Of a stretch of DNA of 38,722 bases, positions 34,005 to 38,722 are shown piece by piece. The DNA is taken from assembly GCA_036493475.1 (NCBI GenBank), contig DASXPS010000050.1, forward strand, positions 1-38,722, written 5' to 3'. The first letter of the stretch is position 1. Each line of letters starts with the position of its first letter. Below the pieces are notes generated by a model. That model was not told where the DNA came from and did no database searches. It saw only the letters and a list, made by a program, of their open reading frames with translations. A program made the translations under genes and the position numbers. Origin of the DNA: Sporichthyaceae bacterium (GTDB lineage: Bacteria; Actinomycetota; Actinomycetes; Sporichthyales; Sporichthyaceae).

Positions 34005-35090
34005 GTGACCTTGACCATCGGAATCGTCGGTCTGCCCAATGTCGGCAAGTCGACGCTGTTCAACGCGTTGACCCGCAACGACGTGCCGGCCACCAACTAC
34101 GCGTTCTCCACGGTGGAGCCGAACGTCGGAGCCGTCGGGGTACCCGACCCGCGGTTGCCGGTGCTCGCCGAGATGTTCGACTCGGTCAAGGTGATCCCGG
34201 CCACGGTCAACTTCGTGGACATCGCCGGGGTGGGCAAGGGTGCCTCGGAGGGTGCGGGGCTGGGCAACAAGTTCCTCGCCCACATCCGCGAGTCCGACGC
34301 GATCTGCCAGGTGATCCGGGTGTTCGCCGATCCGGACGTGGCGCACGTGGACGGTGAGGTCAACCCCAAGTCGGACCTGGAGACCTTGAACACCGAGCTG
34401 ATCCTCGCCGACCTGCAGACCATCGAGAAGGCAATGCCGCGGCTGGAGAAGGAGACGCGGCTGTCCAAGGAGCTGGCCCGGGAGAACGCGGCGAAGTTGG
34501 CCGCGGCGCACGAGGCCCAGGAGGTGCTGTACTCCGGTCGCACCATTTACGCGGCCGGCCTGGACACCGCCCCCCTCTACGACCTGCACCTGCTGACGGC
34601 CAAGCCGTTCCTGTATGCGTTCAACCTCGATTCCGACCAACTCGGTGACGAGGCATTGGCCGGGCAATTGCGTGAGCTGGTGGCCCCGTCGGAGGCCATC
34701 CTGCTCGACGCCAAGTTCGAGGCGGAGTTGATCGAGCTCGACGAGGCCGACGCCGCCGAGCTGCTCGCGTCCACCGGGCAGGCCGAGTCCGGACTGGACG
34801 TACTGGCCCGGGTCGGTTTCGCCACCCTGGGCCTGGCCACCTATCTCACCGCAGGGCCCAAGGAGGCCCGGGCGTGGACGATCCGTCAGGGCGCCACCGC
34901 CCCGGAGGCCGCCGGGGTGATCCACTCCGACTTCCAACGCGGCTTCATCAAGGCCCAGGTGGTCTCCTACGACGACCTGATCGCCGCGGGCTCGATGAAC
35001 GAGGCCAAGGCCCGCGGCCAGGTGCGCATCGAGGGCAAGGAGTACGTGATGCGCGACGGCGACGTCGTCGAATTTCGTTTCAATGTTTAG
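34005..35090 (+). CDS. ychF: Redox-regulated ATPase YchF (Obg-family)
   Basis: A 361-residue Obg-family P-loop ATPase that binds ribosomes. G1 GLPNVGKSTLFNAL, G3 FVDIAGVGKGASEG, an NKF-containing stretch, a coiled-coil arm around ELARENAAKLAAAHEAQEVL and the C-terminal TGS domain (EARAWTIRQGATAPEAAGVIHSDFQRGFIKA ... VEFRFNV) are all present. It corresponds to Rv1112. The last eight codons (GTC GAA TTT CGT TTC AAT GTT TAG) use AT-ended codons unlike the rest of the gene, and a GC-rich synonymous copy of the same codons lies 1.1 kb downstream at 36183-36206. The present 3' end was probably supplied by an inserted element. Confidence 0.96.
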   Translation: MTLTIGIVGLPNVGKSTLFNALTRNDVPATNYAFSTVEPNVGAVGVPDPRLPVLAEMFDSVKVIPATVNFVDIAGVGKGASEGAGLGNKFLAHIRESDAICQVIRVFADPDVAHVDGEVNPKSDLETLNTELILADLQTIEKAMPRLEKETRLSKELARENAAKLAAAHEAQEVLYSGRTIYAAGLDTAPLYDLHLLTAKPFLYAFNLDSDQLGDEALAGQLRELVAPSEAILLDAKFEAELIELDEADAAELLASTGQAESGLDVLARVGFATLGLATYLTAGPKEARAWTIRQGATAPEAAGVIHSDFQRGFIKAQVVSYDDLIAAGSMNEAKARGQVRIEGKEYVMRDGDVVEFRFNV

Positions 35091-35105
35091 TTGCGGTCTG
35101 GCATC

Positions 35106-35137
35106 TGACGCCCTGTTGCCTCGCGTATCCGGCGTCA
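35106..35137. repeat. Inverted repeat just inside the ychF-end insertion
   Basis: TGACGCC (35106-35112) and GGCGTCA (35131-35137) are perfect 7-nt inverted repeats separated by 18 nt, starting 16 nt after the ychF stop. It could be a weak terminator for ychF or a recombinase arm-binding site of the element. Confidence 0.3.
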
Positions 35138-35175
35138 ATGCGGCCGTCAGTGATCACCAGCTCTGATGTGATGGC

Positions 35176-35553
35176 GTGGTGCGCTCCCTTTTCGTGTTCC
35201 CGGCCCTGTGCCGCGGCGAGGTGTTACGGCGTCTAGCGGTCGCCAAAGTGAGGACAGACCTTCCCATCGGAGTCACCGAGCCTGACCGACAGGTCCTGGT
35301 GTGGGCCGAACTTGTCGAGGATCTCTCTGCGGCCGACGTCACCTCCGACGACATCGTCGAGTTGGAGCGTGTTGCGGGCTTCCGTCCGGGGTGGGGGATT
35401 GAGATTGCCATCTCGGGCCACTTCGAGGACTGGCGGCAGCGGGACTTGCGGACGCTCACGACGTGGCTTCTCTCGGAAGGCGGGTGTGCGACGTCCATCG
35501 AGCTGGACGAGTTCAAGACTGCTGAAGAGTGGAGCGAGCACTGGGCCGGCTGA
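35176..35553 (+). CDS. Hypothetical protein within the ychF-end insertion
   Basis: A 125-residue acidic protein that I do not recognise. It contains a Trp-rich C-terminal half (GWGIEIAISGHFEDWRQRDL, TTWLLSEGG, EEWSEHWAG) and no signal peptide, membrane helix or clear motif. The start is uncertain: GTG at 35176 or 35179, or a GTG near 35248 (VRTDLPIGV). No good ribosome binding site is visible at 35176. Codon use is less GC-biased than in the neighbouring housekeeping genes, in keeping with acquired DNA. Its location next to a toxin-antitoxin pair suggests element cargo. Confidence 0.5.
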   Translation: MVRSLFVFPALCRGEVLRRLAVAKVRTDLPIGVTEPDRQVLVWAELVEDLSAADVTSDDIVELERVAGFRPGWGIEIAISGHFEDWRQRDLRTLTTWLLSEGGCATSIELDEFKTAEEWSEHWAG

Positions 35554-35581
35554 CGTTGCGGTGCTCGTCGCGCGCCCGGAG

Positions 35582-35587
35582 TAGCCT
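35582..35587 (+). promoter_or_regulatory. Leaderless -10 box TAGCCT of the toxin-antitoxin operon
   Basis: TAGCCT lies 6 nt before the antitoxin ATG at 35594, with no ribosome binding site. The toxin is then translated from a downstream overlapping start. Confidence 0.5.
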
Positions 35588-35593
35588 GAGCGC

Positions 35594-35815
35594 ATGGTGA
35601 ACCCCGCCCTGCAATCGGCGATCGACGCGATGAGCCTGGATGAGCGGTTGGAGCTCGTCGAGTACATCGAGAGCACCGTCGAGTCCTCGCCGATTGCCGT
35701 GACCGAGGCGCAGAGGGCGACGATCCAGTCCCGCGCAGCAGAGCTCGCGGCGGACCCTTCCATCGGGCTTGCCAGAGACGAGCTCGAGGCCCGGATCGGT
35801 GAGCGCTGGAAGTGA
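35594..35815 (+). CDS. Addiction-module antitoxin (RelB/ParD-like, TIGR02574-type)
   Basis: A 73-residue protein of the addiction-module component family: ALQSAIDAMSLDERLELVEYIESTVES is the typical helical N-terminus (x-x-LS-x-x-ER-x-x-LVE-x-I-x-x-S), followed by a toxin-wrapping C-terminal segment (ELEARIGERWK). Its TGA overlaps the GTG of the toxin gene (GTGA), the usual coupling. As in the family, it would neutralise the toxin and probably repress its own promoter with the toxin as co-repressor. Confidence 0.82.
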   Translation: MVNPALQSAIDAMSLDERLELVEYIESTVESSPIAVTEAQRATIQSRAAELAADPSIGLARDELEARIGERWK

Positions 35816-36144
35816 CAGGCCGCCGCCTGATCTTTCATCCGGGCGTGGCAGGTGACCTGGCGGCGATTCTCGACTACTACGGAAGCCGTGATCCGGCCCT
35901 GCCTGCACGATTCCGTGTGCGTCTGGCAGAGCAGCTCGATCGCCTGGAGTCGTTCCCCGAGTCCGGCGCCGTCCTGTTCGAGTCCTACCGGCGCGTCATA
36001 CTCAAGCGATTTCCCTATCTGGTCGTGTACTTGCTCGCGGCGGACCAGATCCTCGTGCTGGCGGTGGTGAGCTACCGCCGCAACCCAACCTGGGTGGAAA
36101 GAACCGTTTCGCAGCGCTCCGAGGAGCCATCAACCAACGGCTAG
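35812..36144 (+). CDS. RelE/ParE-family toxin
   Basis: A 110-residue toxin of the RelE/ParE superfamily. The pattern is FHPGVAGDLAAILDYYGSRDPALPARFRVRLAEQLDRLESFPESG, then the beta strands VILKRFPYLVVYLLAADQILVLAVVSYRRNP. Whether it cleaves mRNA on ribosomes (RelE) or inhibits gyrase (ParE) cannot be told; the LKRFPYLVVY pattern is common in ParE-type toxins. It pairs with the overlapping antitoxin and is the only recognisable function inside the insertion. Confidence 0.82.
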   Translation: MTGRRLIFHPGVAGDLAAILDYYGSRDPALPARFRVRLAEQLDRLESFPESGAVLFESYRRVILKRFPYLVVYLLAADQILVLAVVSYRRNPTWVERTVSQRSEEPSTNG

Positions 36145-36167
36145 GGTGTTGCCCTGATGACGTTGTT

Positions 36168-36206
36168 CGACGTCGGAACGCTGTGGAGTTCCGCTTCAAC
36201 GTCTGA
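36168..36206 (+). pseudogene. ychF: Displaced original 3' end of ychF (integration scar)
   Basis: CGACGTCG at 36168-36175 is followed by 7 nt and then GTG GAG TTC CGC TTC AAC GTC TGA (36183-36206). Translated, this is VEFRFNV-stop, identical to the last seven residues of YchF. Seven of 24 bases differ from the present ychF end, and all seven coding-codon differences are synonymous or in the stop codon. CGACGTCG also occurs at the matching place in ychF (35060-35067). The GC-rich codons match the host, so this is probably the native end, displaced when the insertion carried in its own copy. Confidence 0.7.
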
Positions 36207-36207
36207 C

Positions 36208-36408
36208 TCAGCCGGCGCGCTCGGCGCGGCGGTACTCGTCCAAGGCGTCCGGGGGGATGTGGGCGATTCCCTCCACCATCACCGATCGGACGCGTCGTTC
36301 GATGACGGCTTTTGCGAGCTCAGGCCCGGGGATACCGGTGGCGCGAGCAGCTTCGACGAGAGTGAGCAGACCGAGACGATGAGCCTTCTCGGCAATGGAT
36401 TCGGACAT
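36208..36408 (-). CDS. Small excisionase-like HTH protein
   Basis: A 66-residue protein. LTLVEAARATGIPGPELAKAVIERRVRSVMVEGIAHIPPDALDEYRRA resembles the excisionase/MerR-like winged helix (a helix-turn-helix, then a basic wing and an I-P-x-x-A-L-x-E-Y ending). It would bind DNA as a small regulator or antitoxin-like factor. It begins 1 nt after the stop of the 57-residue gene (TGAGATG), with GGGGAGGGAGG upstream, so the two form one operon. It ends 2 nt from the displaced ychF end, convergent with it. Confidence 0.62.
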   Translation of the reverse strand: MSESIAEKAHRLGLLTLVEAARATGIPGPELAKAVIERRVRSVMVEGIAHIPPDALDEYRRAERAG

Positions 36409-36409
36409 C

Positions 36410-36583
36410 TCAGCCTCCCTCCCCGAAGAGTTTACGGTGGAGAACCACGATCTGATGCTCGATGCCGGCGAGCGGGCTCAGCGCCTCGAACTCGCGCAAC
36501 GGTTCGCGCGCACTCTCGAGGTCCCACAGGAGGGTTGCCGCTTCATCCAGGTCGTAGGTGACCGTAGCGGGTGGTTCGGTCAT
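36410..36583 (-). CDS. Hypothetical 57-residue protein in operon with the HTH protein
   Basis: A 57-residue acidic protein (MTEPPATVTYDLDEAATLLW ... IEHQIVVLHRKLFGEGG) that I do not recognise. It appears alpha-helical, with a Leu-rich middle. Support as a gene comes from the very tight junction with the downstream HTH gene and the lack of any competing gene. A regulator of its partner, or a very small toxin, is possible. Confidence 0.5.
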   Translation of the reverse strand: MTEPPATVTYDLDEAATLLWDLESAREPLREFEALSPLAGIEHQIVVLHRKLFGEGG

Positions 36584-36823
36584 GCCTGACGCTCTGCCGG
36601 ATCGTGCAAGGCGCGAACATAAACACAGCCACCGACACTTCGGCGACGCGCGGATGCGTACGACGGGGGACGCCTGAATCAGCCGCCACGGCCGTGCCCA
36701 GCGAAGGTTAGGAATGCAAGTCGAAACAGCTGAGGTGCGACACGCCGTTCGCGCCGTCACTCCTGTTCCAATATGCATCCCGGGCCGACGGGGCCCGGGC
36801 CCAGCGTCTGCGGGGGTGAAGCC
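36584..36823. other. Intergenic region before the reductase gene
   Basis: A 240-nt stretch between two divergent units, with no convincing gene. It contains a perfect hairpin, CCCGGGCC (36779-36786) with GGCCCGGG (36792-36799) and a 5-nt loop, ending 24 nt before the reductase GTG; this could be a leader structure or a terminator. The composition is less GC-rich around 36730-36780. Confidence 0.4.
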
Positions 36824-37381
36824 GTGCTGAACTTTTCGATGGGCGTCTCGGTGGACGGGTTCATCACCGACCGTGAGGGCGGGATCGGGTGGACGCCGCC
36901 GGACGAGGAGCTGTTCCGTTTTCACCTCGCGCGGGTGAGCGAGCTCGGCGCCGTGCTGCTTGGCCGCAAGCTCTACCAGACCATGCTGGTGTGGGAGACC
37001 GACCTTTCGTTGCGCGACGACGAGGCCGGTGCCGCGTTCGCCGAGATCTGGTGCGCGCTGCCGAAAGTCGTATTCAGCCGCACGCTGGAAAGCGTGCAGG
37101 GCAATGCGCGGCTCGCGCAGGGGTCGGTGGCCGAGGAGGTTGTCGCGGTGCTCGGCGCGACCGACCGGGACGTGGAGATCGGCGGCGCCGGCCTGGCCGC
37201 GGCGGCGATCGAACTCGGCCTCGTCGACGAGTTCCGGATCTTCCGCTACCCGGTCCTCGTCGGGGGCGGCACGCCCTTCCTGGCGCCGGTCACCGAAAGC
37301 GTTGTGCTGGACCTCGTGGAGACCCGGGCGTTCGGCTCGCGGGTGATCTACGAGCGCTACCGGCGCGCGCCGGCTCCCTGA
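36824..37381 (+). CDS. Dihydrofolate reductase / RibD C-terminal-like reductase
   Basis: A 185-residue protein of the RibD_C/DHFR-like family of stand-alone NADPH reductases. N-terminal LNFSMGVSVDGFITDREGGIGW, the GAVLLGRKLYQTM segment, the nucleotide-binding VEIGGAGLAAAAIELGLVDEFRI and the FRYPVLVGGGTPF motif are all typical. Members of this group are rarely true folate enzymes; the substrate is unknown. The GTG at 36824 has GGGGGTG 5-6 nt upstream. Its 3' end overlaps the convergent DinB-like gene by 25 nt. Confidence 0.82.
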   Translation: MLNFSMGVSVDGFITDREGGIGWTPPDEELFRFHLARVSELGAVLLGRKLYQTMLVWETDLSLRDDEAGAAFAEIWCALPKVVFSRTLESVQGNARLAQGSVAEEVVAVLGATDRDVEIGGAGLAAAAIELGLVDEFRIFRYPVLVGGGTPFLAPVTESVVLDLVETRAFGSRVIYERYRRAPAP

Positions 37382-37863
37382 TCCGCGGCAGCGGCCTTCA
37401 GCTGTTCGACCAGGATGTCGCCGTGGCCCGCGTGCCGAGCCAGTTCGGCGATCATGTGCGCGTAGATGTAGCGCAGGTTCACCGGGCCGAAGCGCCACTC
37501 GAACTGCTCGTCGAGGCCGTGCTGCGCAGCCACCTCGCGCGAGTGCTCGCAGGCGGCCAGGAAGGCCGAACGCACCGAGGCGATGGTGTCCGCGGGCTCG
37601 AGCACGAAACTCTCGTCGATGGTCTCCGGCAGGCCCACCTCGGCCCGCGAAACGCCTGCCACCCGCGAGTGGAACCAGATCTTCTCCGCGAACGTGGCGT
37701 GCTTGACCAGCGACAACGGCGTCGTCAGCGACGGGACCAGCCGCGCCCGGGCGGTGGTGTCATCGAGGTCGGCGAGGATGCCCACGATCTCGTCCCGTTG
37801 CACATCGAGCAGGCCCTCGAGCACCGCCCGCTCGCCGGCCACGAAGGCTTCCGGTCGAATCAC
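37357..37863 (-). CDS. DinB family protein (DUF664)
   Basis: A 168-residue four-helix-bundle protein of the DinB/DUF664 type: LEGLLDVQRDEIVGILADLDDTTARARLVPSLTTPLSLVKHATFAEKIWFHSRV, and a C-terminal LRYIYAHMIAELARHAGHGDILVEQL. The His residues (VKH, AHMI, RHAGH) fit the metal site of this superfamily, whose members are putative thiol-dependent transferases. The GTG at 37863 has GGAG 5 nt upstream and overlaps the stop of the HNH gene (GTGA), so it is coupled to that gene. Confidence 0.82.
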   Translation of the reverse strand: MIRPEAFVAGERAVLEGLLDVQRDEIVGILADLDDTTARARLVPSLTTPLSLVKHATFAEKIWFHSRVAGVSRAEVGLPETIDESFVLEPADTIASVRSAFLAACEHSREVAAQHGLDEQFEWRFGPVNLRYIYAHMIAELARHAGHGDILVEQLKAAAADQGAGARR

Positions 37864-38236
37864 GCCGTCTCCAACGCGGATGCGGGGTCGGGATCGAGCG
37901 CTGTGCACAGGACGCGCAGGATTTCGGCTTGCTTGATCAGGAACGCGCCCTCGTCGAGCTTCTTGCGGCGCAGCCACGCGGTGACCTCGGTGTTGCACTT
38001 GCTCGCGTTGCAGGAACGGCAGGCCGGACGACGTTGACCAGGGTGTAGCGGCCGCCGACAGAGATCGGCAGGGCGCAGTCCTTCTGCAGGTGTTCGTCCT
38101 GCTTGTGGCAGTAGGCGCAGCCGCCCCAGGCCGTCTTCAGCGCCGCCCATTGGGCCTCCGTCAGGTCGTGTTCGACCCTGGCCATCCGACGCTTGCGGCG
38201 TCGGGCGTAGACGGCGGTTTTGCTTCGGGAGACCAC
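37860..38236 (-). pseudogene. HNH endonuclease family gene with a -1 frameshift
   Basis: The first frame, from GTG 38236, reads MVSRSKTAVYARRRKRRMAR ... WGGCAYCHKQDEHLQKDCALPISVGGRYTLVNVV. The second frame continues ACRSCNASKCNTEVTAWLRRKKLDEGAFLIKQAEILRVL to a stop at 37860. Together they make one HNH protein of about 125 residues with two CxxC zinc pairs (CAYC and CRSC). The frames join if one G is added to the GG at about 38025-38026 (plus strand), where VVPACRSC would be expected. A single-base deletion or a sequencing error explains this. The gene is coupled to the DinB-like gene. An ATG at 38185 is an alternative start. Confidence 0.7.
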
Positions 38237-38722
38237 GTTTCGAGCGTAGGGCGCTCGAGCTCGTCGACCCAGGCTTCGTGCTCGCGACGCGCCCAGTCCA
38301 CCGGGACATTTCCGGTGCGCATCGCGCGCAGCGCGACCGGGTCGCGCAGTGCGAAGGAGAGATGGCCGAGGACGAGCACGCCGAGGCCGAGGGCGAACCA
38401 GTCGTGGGTGAAGGTCGCGCCGCTGCGCCAGGACAACCGGGTCCAGTCGTGGAAGTACATGACGGCGCCGGTCAGGAACAACGTGCCGATCGCCCCGGCA
38501 GAGGCGGCGGCGTTGAGCTTCTGACCCGCGTTGAACTTGCCCACCCGGATCTCGCCGTTGCGGCGGGTTGGCGAGCGCAGCCAGCGCCGGTCATCGGCAG
38601 CGAAACGGTTGAGCCGGCCCAGATCGTCGCGGTAGAGGCGCGAGGCCAGCCCGGCCAACAGCGGGACGGGCAGCGCGAAGCCAGACCACACGTGGATCTG
38701 CCGGACCGTATGGCGATGTCCG
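38161..38722 (-). CDS. Cytochrome b561 / formate dehydrogenase gamma subunit-like protein, C-terminal part
   Basis: The C-terminal part of a membrane cytochrome b, open through the right edge of the window. The start codon lies outside; the frame continues upstream of the GTG at 38691 as HRHTVRQIHVWSGFALPVPL. Membrane segments around VWSGFALPVPLLAGLAS, LNAAASAGAIGTLFLTGAVMYF and HDWFALGLGVLVLGHLSFAL carry heme-ligand-type His residues (QIHVW, THDWF, LGHLS), and GKFNAGQKLNA is a family motif. It probably passes electrons between quinone and a partner dehydrogenase or reductase, which is not in view. Its tail overlaps the HNH gene start by up to 76 nt. Confidence 0.8.
   Translation of the reverse strand, partial: GHRHTVRQIHVWSGFALPVPLLAGLASRLYRDDLGRLNRFAADDRRWLRSPTRRNGEIRVGKFNAGQKLNAAASAGAIGTLFLTGAVMYFHDWTRLSWRSGATFTHDWFALGLGVLVLGHLSFALRDPVALRAMRTGNVPVDWARREHEAWVDELERPTLETWSPEAKPPSTPDAASVGWPGSNTT

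Noticed and set aside
36157-36561. A 134-codon open frame on the plus strand starting after the toxin gene
   Set aside because: It crosses the ychF scar and runs opposite the two small minus-strand genes; its translation has no recognisable pattern.

Overview
The window is high-GC DNA from an actinobacterium. The evidence is strong GC bias at third codon positions, frequent GTG starts, and gene order that follows a conserved mycobacterial and actinobacterial block: hemolysin III / Z-prenyl synthase, phoH2, fumC, glpX, xseB/xseA, ispH (lytB), ychF. Many genes have no ribosome binding site but carry a TANNNT -10 box 6-8 nt before the start codon, as expected for leaderless actinobacterial transcripts. 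The genus cannot be fixed from the sequence; a Frankiales/Sporichthya-like soil actinomycete is a guess.

Layout. 1-2665: partial hemolysin III family gene, divergent short-chain Z-isoprenyl diphosphate synthase, and a PIN-PhoH ATPase. 2692-5314: fumC and an AbiEi/DUF559-like putative nuclease gene, interleaved with three copies of an exactly 50-nt palindromic repeat that I do not recognise. 5325-8096: a cyclic-nucleotide-binding-domain protein, and GTP-dependent PEP carboxykinase translationally coupled to a small membrane protein. 8341-17343: a six-gene, tightly overlapping operon on the minus strand. It encodes a carrier-protein/six-TM/triple left-handed-beta-helix protein of the poly-lysine-synthetase terminal-domain type, an NRPS (half C-A-PCP), a TauD-like oxygenase, SbnB and SbnA (L-2,3-diaminopropionate synthesis) and a phosphopantetheinyl transferase. 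It is best read as a split non-alpha-poly-amino-acid-like (NAPAA-like) pathway using diaminopropionate. 17602-22868: class I fumarase, L,D-transpeptidase, GlpX, and exonuclease VII subunits separated by an opposing GNAT gene. 23028-28027: a complete branched-chain-amino-acid-type ABC transporter (livF-G-H-M-substrate-binding protein) ending in a strong terminator. 28071-30823: acyl-CoA dehydrogenase and two cupredoxins, one with a triple 57-residue repeat. 30972-35090: ispH, rmuC, a secreted SGNH hydrolase and ychF.

35061-36206 is a small accessory insertion at the 3' end of ychF, containing an unknown gene and a RelE/ParE-type toxin-antitoxin pair. A displaced second copy of the last eight ychF codons, all synonymous, lies on its far side, the classic footprint of an element that integrated into a gene end and restored it. 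36208-38722 holds small accessory genes: a two-gene miniature operon with an excisionase-like HTH protein, a RibD/DHFR-type reductase, a DinB/DUF664 protein, a frameshifted HNH endonuclease, and the end of a cytochrome b family gene.

The strongest candidates for something undescribed are the split diaminopropionate polyamide operon, the 50-nt palindromic repeat family around the nuclease-like gene, and the ychF 3'-end insertion scar. No rRNA, tRNA or CRISPR array was seen.
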